In this document: in pieces, positions 55,783-64,000 of the stretch
How positions within the stretch are numbered: the stretch's first letter is position 1
Layout: the number at the start of each line of letters is the position of its first letter
Source of the DNA: Kaistella jeonii
GTDB lineage: Bacteria; Bacteroidota; Bacteroidia; Flavobacteriales; Weeksellaceae
Reading direction: 5' to 3'
DNA: 64,000 nt
Assembly (NCBI RefSeq): GCF_000812865.1
Contig: NZ_JSYL01000001.1
Location: forward strand, 62,001 to 126,000
Translations under genes and position numbers: made by a program
The notes under the pieces: generated by a model
What the model was told of the DNA's origin: nothing
What the model saw: only the letters and a program-made list of their open reading frames with translations
Database searches by the model: none

Positions 55783-56106
55783 CTAATCCTTCACCCTACT
55801 CTTAATAATTCCACGCGAAGCTTCTTTAATCAAATTCACAAAAACGGAGGCTTCTGAATCGATCTCGTAAATTAAATTTTTAAGTTTCTGCATTTCTAAT
55901 CAATTGACAACGAAGTAGTTAATATCTAAGTCTGCACTCACATCAAACTTTGCGGGGAGAAATCTGCTTTCGCCTTTATAGACGGTAATTCCTCTACCTA
56001 GTTTATTGACTAGTTGATGCTTTATTTATTCACTTTTTGCAGAAATAATAGTAACTCCCGTAAATACTTAAATTACTTCTACTTCATAATCGATGATTTT
56101 TTCCGA
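55783..56106 (-). pseudogene. remnant of a YitT-family (DUF2179) membrane protein gene, C-terminal part
   Basis: One minus-strand frame reads through about 105 codons with three internal stops (TAA 56068-56070, TAA 56026-56028, TGA 55900-55902). Apart from the stops it reads like the cytosolic DUF2179 domain: VTIISAKSE, NKLGRGITVYKGE, then LEMQKLKNLIYEIDSEA and the end IKEASRGIIKSRVKD. The membrane-spanning N-terminal part is not recognisable upstream. The gene is therefore decayed. It lies directly upstream of the protease operon and may mark the edge of inserted DNA. Confidence 0.6.
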
Positions 56107-56161
56107 TACGGGGAAAACACCCTTTTTTAGTCTGAAACTGTTATGTTCAGAATATTATTAT

Positions 56162-56169
56162 TAATTTTG
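56162..56169 (+). promoter_or_regulatory. -7 box (TAnnTTTG), candidate promoter of the caspase operon
   Basis: TAATTTTG, 107 bases before the caspase ATG. Exact match to the consensus, but no clear -33 element. Confidence 0.35.
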
Positions 56170-56276
56170 ATATTAAACTGATGAAAAATTGCCATGAAAA
56201 CAAATTCCACTTCCCACAAAGAGATTTTTACAAACCGCTGTTTTTCAATGACTTTAAATTGATTAAATAAAACACG

Positions 56277-57152
56277 ATGGAAAATTTCTTTGCCCTCATT
56301 ATTGGTGTTGGCGGAGATTTAGCCGCTACTGCAGAAGACGCCACCGCAATTAAAACCTTGCTTTGTGATCCCGAAAAAGGAGGTTATCCGCCGGAAAATA
56401 TCGAATTTTTGGTGAATGAAGATTCCACAAAACTAAAGGTTCTCGATTCGCTGGAAAATATTATTTCCAAAACGTCAAAGCTTGAGAAAGCCACGGTTAT
56501 GGTCTATTATTCCGGACATGGTTTGCAGATTCCAAATGATAGCGATCCTGATAAATTAGATTATTACTTGAAAACTTCCGGTGCCGACAAAGCCAATAAA
56601 GAAGAGACCATGCTCAATGGAGATCTTTTTTCGGAAAAAATAGAAAAGATTAAAGCTGATAAATTACTCATCCTCCTCGACTGCTGTCACGCAGACGGAA
56701 TGAAACGAAAAAACATTTCAGAGTTGGAAGATCTGGTGATTGAAGACAAATCATCCAATCGCGCGTTATTAGAAAAATTGAATTCCGGTGAAGGAAAGGT
56801 TTTTATTTCCGCCTGCGATGATAATGAAGAATCTGTCATTTTACCAGGTTCGAAAAATAGCCTTTTCACAAAGGTTTGCCTCGAAGTTTTTGATGGAAAA
56901 TTATCACCAGCTGATGAATTTGTGAGTGTGGTCGATCTAATGTATTACGTCATCAAAGAAATTCCCAAAAGAGTGTTGCCATTTCACCATATTCAACGAC
57001 CGATCATCACAGAGGTTCAGCATCTGTCCCCCGATTATTTCATCTGCCGCAATGGTAATTATAAACCTCTAAGAAATGATCTGGAAGATTTTATGATTGA
57101 TGATTCTGTGGAAAGACTTGATTTCATCAAAAATTACAGCAACAAAATTTAA
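56277..57152 (+). CDS. caspase-like cysteine peptidase (peptidase C14 family)
   Basis: Caspase-fold protease of 291 residues without signal peptide, so cytoplasmic. The N-terminal FALIIGVGGDLAATAEDA is the first strand and helix of the fold. The catalytic dyad is His81 in YYSGHG and Cys137 in LLDCCHADG. ISACDDNEES and LFTKVCLEVFDGK are the usual following blocks. There is no added domain, which suggests that the partners in the operon carry the other activities. It is the first gene of four; the subtilisin gene starts 12 bases after its stop. Confidence 0.92.
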   Translation: MENFFALIIGVGGDLAATAEDATAIKTLLCDPEKGGYPPENIEFLVNEDSTKLKVLDSLENIISKTSKLEKATVMVYYSGHGLQIPNDSDPDKLDYYLKTSGADKANKEETMLNGDLFSEKIEKIKADKLLILLDCCHADGMKRKNISELEDLVIEDKSSNRALLEKLNSGEGKVFISACDDNEESVILPGSKNSLFTKVCLEVFDGKLSPADEFVSVVDLMYYVIKEIPKRVLPFHHIQRPIITEVQHLSPDYFICRNGNYKPLRNDLEDFMIDDSVERLDFIKNYSNKI

Positions 57153-57164
57153 AAACTACAAACA

Positions 57165-58760
57165 ATGGAAATTCTAAACAAAAACGGGAAAGTAATACCA
57201 CAATTGATTACCAAAGGTGATGACAAAAAACCTTGGGACAGCGCTCACGATTATTTAGATGACGAAATAAAATCTACTGGAAATGCAGAATATGTGGAAC
57301 CTAATTTAGAGAACAAAATTTTCTCGGCAGAAGATCCCGGAAGCTTTCAGAATAAAGCTGTTTCCGCGCTGGAAAGTTTTAACGAAGATGATTATCTGAA
57401 AAACTGGCCAAAACCTGAGGTACAAACCGACCGTTTTGTGTGGCATCTTAATGATCAGTTCTCCGAATTTAAAAAAGCAAATCGAAAACTTCTGGAAAAA
57501 ATCTCAGATCCGAAAATCAAAATAGGACACATTGATACGGGATTTCAACCAGATCATCCTGCCCTGCCAAAAAATTTGAATAAAGAAAAAAGCAAAAGTT
57601 TCATCAAAGGAGAAGAAGGGAAACAAGCGATTGATATTGCGTCGGGAAAAAGTCTGGAACAGGACGGTCACGGAACCGCCACTATGATTTTGCTGGCCGG
57701 AAATTCTGTAAAAAACAGCGACACCGACAATAACTACGAAGGTTTTGTAGGAGCTGCACCTTTCGCCGAAATTATTTCGATGAGAATTTCTGAAACGGTT
57801 GCTTTGATCCAAACTTCAGCATTTGTCGATGCTTTGGAATATGCTATTTCGGAAGGTTGCGAAGTGATCAGCATGTCAATGGCAGGAGCGCCTTCAAAAG
57901 CCTGGGCAAATATGGTCAACAAAGCCTATGAAGCGGGAATCACTATTGTAACCGCTGCCGGTAATTCCTGGTTTGAAGGTCCAAAACAAGCGCTGCCAAA
58001 AAGAGTTCTTTATCCCGCAAGATGGGATCGTGTGATTGCAGCAACCGGTGTTGCATGTGATAATTTGCCTTATGTTTTAGAAGCACGACTTCAAAAAAAA
58101 TCAGAAGGCGGCGAAACAATGCAGGGAAATTTTGGACCAGAAGACGTAATGACTCACGCTTTAGCGGCTTATACACCGAACGTGATCTGGGCAACCATGA
58201 ATGATAAAGGAAAGTATTTTCGTTTGGATGGTGGTGGAACTTCTTCTGCGACGCCACAAGTTGCGGCCGCTGCTGCGATTTGGCTGACTTATTATCGAGA
58301 TGAGATCAATGAAATTTTAAAAAAATATCCAGGTGAAAAATGGCGAAAAGTTGAGATGGTGAAAAATGCACTCTTCAATTCTGCCGAACGATATTCGTAT
58401 CCTTTGTATAAAATATATTTAGGAAGAGGAATTTTAAAAGCTGATAAAGCCCTTGTAATTCCCCCTTCAGGGGAAAATTTGACAAAAGCAAAAGAAGCCA
58501 ATGTCAATCTTTGGGGAATATTGGATCTATTGGGACTGCTTCTCAGACTCAAAGGAGATAATGAAGCAGATGACGTGAGATCTGAGATGTTTCAAGCCGA
58601 AATTCTGCAGCAAATGCACAGTAATCCTAACCTTCAAAAATTTTTAGATTATGAAGAAACGGATATCTGGACCGATGCTGACAGGGAATTAATGAGACAG
58701 GAACTTTTGAAATCTGACACGGTTTCTGATAAATTGAAGGAATATTTGAGATCTGAATAA
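57165..58760 (+). CDS. cytoplasmic subtilisin-like serine peptidase (S8 family)
   Basis: S8 peptidase of 531 residues. No signal peptide is seen. The first about 110 residues form an acidic N-terminal region that could act as a propeptide. Catalytic triad: Asp124 in IGHIDTGFQ, His169 in DGHGTATM, Ser360 in GGGTSSATPQ, with the oxyanion Asn in AAGNSWFEG. A C-terminal extension of about 120 residues (LWGILDLLGLLLRLKGDN to LKEYLRSE) is helical and unlike the catalytic domain. Spacing of 12 bases on both sides indicates one operon with the caspase and the lipoprotein. Confidence 0.92.
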   Translation: MEILNKNGKVIPQLITKGDDKKPWDSAHDYLDDEIKSTGNAEYVEPNLENKIFSAEDPGSFQNKAVSALESFNEDDYLKNWPKPEVQTDRFVWHLNDQFSEFKKANRKLLEKISDPKIKIGHIDTGFQPDHPALPKNLNKEKSKSFIKGEEGKQAIDIASGKSLEQDGHGTATMILLAGNSVKNSDTDNNYEGFVGAAPFAEIISMRISETVALIQTSAFVDALEYAISEGCEVISMSMAGAPSKAWANMVNKAYEAGITIVTAAGNSWFEGPKQALPKRVLYPARWDRVIAATGVACDNLPYVLEARLQKKSEGGETMQGNFGPEDVMTHALAAYTPNVIWATMNDKGKYFRLDGGGTSSATPQVAAAAAIWLTYYRDEINEILKKYPGEKWRKVEMVKNALFNSAERYSYPLYKIYLGRGILKADKALVIPPSGENLTKAKEANVNLWGILDLLGLLLRLKGDNEADDVRSEMFQAEILQQMHSNPNLQKFLDYEETDIWTDADRELMRQELLKSDTVSDKLKEYLRSE

Positions 58761-58772
58761 AGATTTAAAGCC

Positions 58773-59870
58773 ATGACAACCACACCAATTTATATATTAA
58801 TTTTTCTATTCTTACTAAATTCCTGTTCCGAAAGCAACAGTAAAACGTCAACGACAAGCGCTACTGATAATGTTACTACATCAGTTTCAGAGGATACCAT
58901 GAACATGACTCCACAGGATCAAACTGTAAATGTTGACCAGATCAAACCTGAAAAGCAAACTGAACCGAAGCAGGAAAATATTGATAATCCTATCGCGGTA
59001 AATCCATCTGCTCGACAAGTTAAGCTCTACAAATTAAATGCGGCACATGATTCTGTGCAGGTCGCCTTTAATAAAATCAAACCGGAACTTCTTAATAAGC
59101 ATACAGAAATTATCAATCCGAACCTTTCCGGCTTAATTAAGAAGAATGACGAAATAAATTCTCCGGTTGAACCACCGACTGAAATTTCACCAGAACCAAA
59201 AGTTGAAACTCCTGTTGTTGCAGAAAAACCTAAAAATGCAGTGCTTGGCTTTTCCTATTTCCCGCAGATTCCCCTGAATGAAGAACGTGATCTGCGAGTT
59301 TTTGTGAAAATCGAGGGTGAAGGAAAACAAGTCGCAAAAAAATTAAAAGCGATTGAAAAAGAAGATCTTGAATTTACAAAGACAAATGACAGCAGTATTG
59401 TTTGTATCGTCAAAAATATTGAAGCCTTCAAAAAACTGTCGATTAAACCATTTTATGATTACGATGACTTCAGAATTACAAAAGTGGATGATGGAATTGC
59501 AAATACAAATGTAGGCGATCCGAATGAACAGATTTTGGATTTTACCAACGGAAATTACTGGCACTGGAAAGTGAAAGCAATCGCAAAATCCGGACATGTA
59601 GGAACCGTTACTTTAATCATCAAAGCGGAAACACCTGCAGGACAAACACTTCAACTGGCAGAACGACAGATCAAAATAAAAATTGGTATCGATCAGCCAG
59701 TCCCAACATTTTGGGAGAAAATATATAATTTTCTAGACGCGCATTTTAAAGAAATATTGTCATTAATAATTATTCCATTAGCGCTTTATCTCTTTAATTT
59801 AATAAGGAAAAAATATATTGCTAAAAAGGAAGAAGAACCGATACAAAAAACACCCGAAACAAAATTATGA
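58773..59870 (+). CDS. membrane-anchored lipoprotein of unknown function in the caspase operon
   Basis: Protein of 365 residues. The N-terminus LIFLFLLNSCSES gives a lipoprotein signal with Cys at residue 18. Residues 20-150 are low-complexity Thr/Pro/Glu-rich linker, and about 155-310 are a beta-rich domain with YWHWKVKAIAKSGHVG. A single C-terminal membrane helix (about 328-345, ILSLIIIPLALYLFNLI) is followed by a basic 20-residue tail. So it would be held at the membrane at both ends. It overlaps the patatin gene by four bases (ATGA). Possible role: sensor or tether for the proteases and lipase. Confidence 0.75.
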   Translation: MTTTPIYILIFLFLLNSCSESNSKTSTTSATDNVTTSVSEDTMNMTPQDQTVNVDQIKPEKQTEPKQENIDNPIAVNPSARQVKLYKLNAAHDSVQVAFNKIKPELLNKHTEIINPNLSGLIKKNDEINSPVEPPTEISPEPKVETPVVAEKPKNAVLGFSYFPQIPLNEERDLRVFVKIEGEGKQVAKKLKAIEKEDLEFTKTNDSSIVCIVKNIEAFKKLSIKPFYDYDDFRITKVDDGIANTNVGDPNEQILDFTNGNYWHWKVKAIAKSGHVGTVTLIIKAETPAGQTLQLAERQIKIKIGIDQPVPTFWEKIYNFLDAHFKEILSLIIIPLALYLFNLIRKKYIAKKEEEPIQKTPETKL

Positions 59871-61450
59871 TGAATCAAAAACCATTAGAACAATTACTTG
59901 CAGATCAGCAACTCGATTCAGCATCCAAAGAAAAACTGAAAGCCCTTCACGAACTCATTGCGCCGAAAGAGTTTTCAGATATTTTGGATCAGGAAGGAAA
60001 TCAATACGTCAATTTTGTGCAGGAAGGTGGCGGAGTTTGGGGCGTTGCATTAGTCGGCTATCTGTATGCGCTCGAAAGTTTCGGCATTCGTTTTTTAAGA
60101 ATCGCCGGAACAAGCGCTGGTGCGATCAATACAATGTTAATCGCAGCGATGGGTGACCGGTCAAAAAATAAAAGCATGCGAATTAAAGACATCCTTTTTC
60201 AATGGAAATTTGAGGAATTTATGGATGGTAAATCTATCGTGAAACAAATGGCAAGTCGAATTTTGAAGAGTAAGAACTACATGAAAAAAATTGGATTATC
60301 GATTTTATTTCTATTTCTTGTCATCATTATTTTTCCTTTTTTGATTTTATTTCTAAAAATAAATCCCTGGTATTATCTTATTCCTTTCCTCGGTTTAAGT
60401 TTTCTCATTTATGTCATCCTGCATTACTACCATCTTTTTCAGGTCAATCATATTGGACTGAATCCCGGAAATGCTTTTGAAAATAAATTGAAAACTGCGC
60501 TTGACAGTTTTAATATTAAGAGTGTGAGCAATCTTAATGAAGAATACAATCAAAATGGAAGAAAGCTTAATCTGAACTACCGTTTCGGGAATGGTGAAGA
60601 ATATTACAATACTGCCATCGAAAACATCAACAATATTCATCAGAAAGAACTGGCCAATATTGACATGCTGAAATTCAATTTTTTTCTGGAATCTGCGCAA
60701 AGCAGCGACATTTATAAAGAAAATCCCTTCACCCTTCTGCGGGCAGATTATACGATCATTGCGACCGACATTAATGCAAAGATAAAAGTAGAACTTCCCA
60801 AAATGGCTAATCTTTACTGGACGAATACAGAACTATCCATAATAAGTCCTGCGAAATTTGTCCGTGCTTCTATGTCTGTTCCCTATTTTTTCGAACCGAT
60901 GATCACGAAAATAGATATTGCGAAAGATTCGATCGTGCAAGCATGGAAATTCTGGCTGAATGCTGAACCTGCAAATGTTTTTGAGGAAGGCGTTTTTGTA
61001 GATGGAGGAAGTATCTCTAATTTTCCGATCGATATTTTTCACGAAAGTGATATTTTTTATCCCAGAATTCCGGTGTTTGGCGTAAGACTCGTCGATCAGG
61101 CAGAATTGGGTGAAGCGAGAGGTCCGGGAAGTAAAAACATTTTGAAAAGTCCGTTTAGTTTTCTGGGTGCAATTTTCGATACTTTAAAAGGCTATAACGA
61201 CAAATCTTTTTTAACGAAATATACGTTTTACAGTACTCATAGCATTCAATACGTGGATTGCAGTCCGAGTAACTGGCTCAATTTTTTTATGCAGGATGAG
61301 GAGAAGATTGTCCTCTTCAACAAAGGATTTCGCGCAGGATTAGATTTCATGGAAAAATTTGACTGGGAAAACTATAAGTATGAAAGAATGTTGGTAGCGT
61401 TGAAAGAAAAAGGAATTTTAAAGCAGGAAGCAAAACCAAATGTTGGCTAA
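59867..61450 (+). CDS. membrane-embedded patatin-like phospholipase
   Basis: Patatin-family lipase of 527 residues. The oxyanion loop is EGGGVWG (the canonical Arg/Lys is Trp), the nucleophile Ser83 lies in GTSAGAINTM and the catalytic Asp379 in FVDGGSISNFP. Between them, at about residues 143-190, two strong hydrophobic segments (LSILFLFLVIIIFPFLILFL and YYLIPFLGLSFLIYVIL) would insert into the membrane. It is the last gene of the operon; the start overlaps the lipoprotein stop by four bases. As in CBASS-type patatins, it could attack membrane phospholipids, but that is inference. Confidence 0.9.
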   Translation: MMNQKPLEQLLADQQLDSASKEKLKALHELIAPKEFSDILDQEGNQYVNFVQEGGGVWGVALVGYLYALESFGIRFLRIAGTSAGAINTMLIAAMGDRSKNKSMRIKDILFQWKFEEFMDGKSIVKQMASRILKSKNYMKKIGLSILFLFLVIIIFPFLILFLKINPWYYLIPFLGLSFLIYVILHYYHLFQVNHIGLNPGNAFENKLKTALDSFNIKSVSNLNEEYNQNGRKLNLNYRFGNGEEYYNTAIENINNIHQKELANIDMLKFNFFLESAQSSDIYKENPFTLLRADYTIIATDINAKIKVELPKMANLYWTNTELSIISPAKFVRASMSVPYFFEPMITKIDIAKDSIVQAWKFWLNAEPANVFEEGVFVDGGSISNFPIDIFHESDIFYPRIPVFGVRLVDQAELGEARGPGSKNILKSPFSFLGAIFDTLKGYNDKSFLTKYTFYSTHSIQYVDCSPSNWLNFFMQDEEKIVLFNKGFRAGLDFMEKFDWENYKYERMLVALKEKGILKQEAKPNVG

Positions 61451-61514
61451 ATTTAATTCAAGATTAACCGCATTGATATAGTTAATCCATATATATGTTT
61501 AACTATTCAAACAC

Positions 61515-61547
61515 TAAAAAAGTCACAGAAATTAATCTGTGACTTTT
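61515..61547. terminator. bidirectional terminator after the protease-patatin operon
   Basis: Stem AAAAGTCACAGA / TCTGTGACTTTT with a 6-base loop. Ends the operon (+) and the MFS gene (-). Confidence 0.88.
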
Positions 61548-61596
61548 CAATTTTAGCGGTAAAATAAAAAAATATTGTTTAAAATCTTTTTTAATA

Positions 61597-63177
61597 TTAA
61601 TGCATTGCATCGCTCACATCAATCGGTTCTCTACCCTTTCGTTCTTTCACGAATAAAACAAATGGAATACAGATCAAAAATAGAATTCCGAGGTAAAGAA
61701 AAACATCCATGTAAGCTAAAACAGAGGCCTGTTTCAAAACGCTGAAATCTAATAATTTATAAGCAGACTGCAAAGCTACATCTGGAGAAAAACCTTTTGA
61801 AATAAAACTAGCTTTTAATCCGGCAAGTCTTTGTTGTACGTCGAAGCTATTTCCATCTAAATACTGCGAAAGATTTGCCCGGTGAATAGAGGTTTGATTT
61901 GCGATAAAAGTAGTGATCGCCGCAATCCCAAAAGAACCACCTAATTGTCTCATCATTCCTGTAAAAGCCGCACCCTGACCAATTTCCTGTCCTTTTAAGG
62001 TACTCAAAGCTAAAGACGTAATTGGAATAAATAATAATCCTAATCCCATTCCGCGCACGATCAACATCCAGAAGAAATCATTCTTTCCTGTGTCCGGACC
62101 AATAATTTTGTAACCCCAGAAACTGTAGATGAAGAAGGTGAGTAAACCCAGCGCAACCAATAACTGTTGCTTGACTCCTCTCGTTAATAGTCTTCCGATA
62201 ATTGGCATCATCACCGCGGTTGTCAAAGCTGCAGGAATCATTAAAGCTCCCGATTGCAAAGCTGTCCAACCTAAAATACTTTGTGTATAAAGCGGAACAA
62301 TGAATGTGGATCCGTAAAGACCGAAACCTAAAATAAAAGACATCGCGGTTCCCAGTCTTAAGTTTCCGTTTTTCAAAACCCGCAGTTCCACAATCGGATA
62401 TTTGTAGGTGAGTTCACGCCAAAGGAAAAGAATCAGTCCAATGACTGCAGACGCAGTTAAGAAAATAATGAGTTTACTGTCAAACCAGTCTTCTTCGTGT
62501 CCCCTTTCCAAAATATACTGAAGAGAACCTACCGTAATTGCGAGCAAAAGAATTCCGAACCAGTCGACATCTCTTGCTTTTCGTTTTTCGGCAAATTTCG
62601 GACTTCGTACAAATTGTAAAGTCATAATTGCCGCAGCAATTCCAAGCGGAATGTTGATGTAAAAGATATAAGGCCAGCTAAAATTATCGACAATATAACC
62701 TCCTAAAGGCGGACCTAAAGTTGGGCCGATAATTACACCTAATCCATAAATCGCTTGAGCCATACTCCGTTTTTCAATCGGATAAGATTCAGTAATGATG
62801 GTTTGTGAAGTCACCAAAAGGGCTCCACCACCAATTCCCTGACATAAACGGAAAAATACGAGTTCCCAAATATTGGTCGCATTTCCACAGAGAAAAGAGA
62901 AAATGGTAAATATGATAATAGAAGCGGCGAAATAATTTCTACGTCCAAACTGTGCAGACAGCCAGCTTGTCATCGGAACAATAATTACGTTCCCGATCGC
63001 ATAAGCGGTAATTACCCAACCCACCTCGGAAAGTGTCGCACCCAGATTTCCCTTCATTTCATTCAAAGCCACATTGACGATGGTAGAATCTACAATTTCT
63101 AAAAGCGCACACATTATCGCAGTAATGGTGATGATGAACCGTCTGGTGCCGTATTCGACTAATGAATCCTGTTGCAT
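61597..63177 (-). CDS. MFS drug transporter, DHA2 (EmrB) family
   Basis: Inner-membrane drug/proton antiporter of 526 residues with about 14 membrane segments. The early ALLEIVDSTIVNVALNEM, the motif A-like SAQFGRRNYF and motif C VIIGPTLGPPLGGYI are DHA2 marks. It pairs with the HlyD-type adaptor just upstream (86 bases), forming an EmrAB-like efflux system. An outer-membrane partner would be further upstream or elsewhere. Confidence 0.92.
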   Translation of the reverse strand: MQQDSLVEYGTRRFIITITAIMCALLEIVDSTIVNVALNEMKGNLGATLSEVGWVITAYAIGNVIIVPMTSWLSAQFGRRNYFAASIIIFTIFSFLCGNATNIWELVFFRLCQGIGGGALLVTSQTIITESYPIEKRSMAQAIYGLGVIIGPTLGPPLGGYIVDNFSWPYIFYINIPLGIAAAIMTLQFVRSPKFAEKRKARDVDWFGILLLAITVGSLQYILERGHEEDWFDSKLIIFLTASAVIGLILFLWRELTYKYPIVELRVLKNGNLRLGTAMSFILGFGLYGSTFIVPLYTQSILGWTALQSGALMIPAALTTAVMMPIIGRLLTRGVKQQLLVALGLLTFFIYSFWGYKIIGPDTGKNDFFWMLIVRGMGLGLLFIPITSLALSTLKGQEIGQGAAFTGMMRQLGGSFGIAAITTFIANQTSIHRANLSQYLDGNSFDVQQRLAGLKASFISKGFSPDVALQSAYKLLDFSVLKQASVLAYMDVFLYLGILFLICIPFVLFVKERKGREPIDVSDAMH

Positions 63178-63263
63178 TTTTTTGCTGGAAGTTTGAAGTT
63201 TTTTTAAAGAGAGAAATTTTTAAAGTCAGAAAAAATTGATTTTTCGTCCTTTCTCGAACTTCA

Positions 63264-64000
63264 TTATTTTAAATTAACGGTTGTTTTTACATTCATTCCT
63301 GCACGAAGTTTTTTTGCGATTTTTGGATCGAGTTTTACAAAATCGATTCTTACCGGAAGTCTTTGAACCACTTTCACAAAATTTCCACTTGCATTATCCG
63401 GAGGAAGAATAGAAAAGGTTGAACCTGTTGCCGGAGAAAAAGAACTTACAACACCTTCAAATTTATGATCCGGAAAAGCATCAATTTCAACATCGACTTT
63501 TTGACCTTCTACCATTTTAGAAAGTTGTGTTTCTTTGAAATTAGCAATAATCCAGTTGCTGTTATCTCTTACCAAACTAAATAATTGCGCTCCAGCCTGA
63601 ACAAACTGCCCTTTTTGAGTAGAAACTTTTGAAACAAAACCATCTTCCGGCGCCAAAATAATGGTGTAAGACAACATTAATTTTGCATTTTCAACATCTA
63701 CTTCTCTTTGTTTAGACACCGAACTTGCAACACCGATTTGTTCGGAACTTGCTGCAGTTTGTGAATTCACAATTCCTGTTTGTTGAGAAACCTGATTTCT
63801 TTGATCAACCAAAACCTGTAACTGCCGGTCAGCAGATTGTTTGGCAGCCAAAGCAGTTTCATATTGCTGTTGCGTGATGGTATGATCTTTTACCAAATTG
63901 CTGTATCTTTTTAGATCTTGCGAAGTTTTCCACACATTTACTTTAGCTGCTTCAATCTGTGCAGTTGCAGTCGCGATAGCAGCATTAGTAGAATTAATGT
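63264..64000 (-). CDS. HlyD/EmrA-type membrane fusion protein (5' end outside window)
   Basis: Periplasmic adaptor of a drug efflux pump; about 245 C-terminal residues are visible and the frame continues past the window edge. A helical hairpin (about YSNLVKDHTITQQQYETAL to QVSQQTG) is followed by the lipoyl-like half AEDGFVSKVSTQKGQFV and the barrel domain ANFKETQLSKMVEGQ. The C-terminal VRIDFVKLDPKIAKKLRAGMNV is typical of EmrA. The next gene is the EmrB-type transporter, so the two form an operon. Confidence 0.92.
   Translation of the reverse strand, partial: INSTNAAIATATAQIEAAKVNVWKTSQDLKRYSNLVKDHTITQQQYETALAAKQSADRQLQVLVDQRNQVSQQTGIVNSQTAASSEQIGVASSVSKQREVDVENAKLMLSYTIILAPEDGFVSKVSTQKGQFVQAGAQLFSLVRDNSNWIIANFKETQLSKMVEGQKVDVEIDAFPDHKFEGVVSSFSPATGSTFSILPPDNASGNFVKVVQRLPVRIDFVKLDPKIAKKLRAGMNVKTTVNLK

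Noticed and set aside
1-64000. tRNA, rRNA, insertion sequence or integrase
   Set aside because: No cloverleaf with CCA-adjacent structure, no rRNA-like sequence and no transposase or recombinase frame was seen on either strand by reading.

Overview
The window is a low-GC chromosomal segment of a Bacteroidota bacterium, most likely of the Chryseobacterium clade (Weeksellaceae, Flavobacteriia). Supporting signs are the recurrent Bacteroidetes -7 promoter box TAnnTTTG upstream of starts, near-absence of Shine-Dalgarno sequences, many short lipoproteins, and families typical of this phylum (DUF4294, a GldI-like FKBP lipoprotein, M42 peptidase, MnmD, a NrtR/AraR-like Nudix regulator). No tRNA, rRNA, CRISPR array or insertion sequence is visible. 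Assignment to a genus is inference.

Layout. 1-5.6 kb: the end of gpmI, then two NarL-type sensor kinase/response regulator pairs. 5.6-15.8 kb: a large secreted protein of unknown function, acyl-ACP desaturase, a small HAD-like protein, map with a methyltransferase and an SGNH hydrolase, era, DoxX and an S9 peptidase. 16-21 kb: a phospholipase D-like gene broken by a frameshift, a lipoprotein, a Nudix-family regulator and a glutaryl-CoA-type dehydrogenase. 21-36.9 kb: mostly housekeeping (RecB-like nuclease, rsmG, aminotransferase, CdsZ-like coiled coil plus Nif3, potassium channel, dual cyclophilin-FKBP lipoprotein, GldI-like, ilvE, mnmD, Nudix, S1/P1 nuclease, DUF4294, M42 peptidase, rpe). 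37.4-41.9 kb: ndk, a very small transcription unit, rsgA, DAHP synthase/chorismate mutase, and dnaX with an A11 slippage site. 42-46.8 kb: a complete cyanophycin module, cphA divergent from cphB and an isoaspartyl peptidase, for storage and mobilisation of Asp-Arg polymer. 46.8-55.7 kb: pyruvate phosphate dikinase interrupted by an in-frame TGA, fabH, corA, rlmF, an AhpD-like protein and a group II decarboxylase. 55.8-56.1 kb: remains of a YitT-family gene.

The most unusual region is 56.3-61.4 kb: a tight four-gene operon of a caspase-like protease, a cytoplasmic subtilisin-like protease, a lipoprotein with a C-terminal membrane anchor, and a membrane-embedded patatin-like phospholipase. All expected catalytic residues of the three enzymes are present. 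The combination of two proteases, a possible envelope sensor and a lipase suggests an undescribed proteolytic-cascade system, possibly defence or regulated cell death; that function is inference. The window closes with an EmrB/EmrA-type drug efflux pair.

Three genes are interrupted (PLD-like, dnaX, ppdK). The dnaX case carries the hallmarks of programmed -1 frameshifting. The other two may be mutations or sequence errors.
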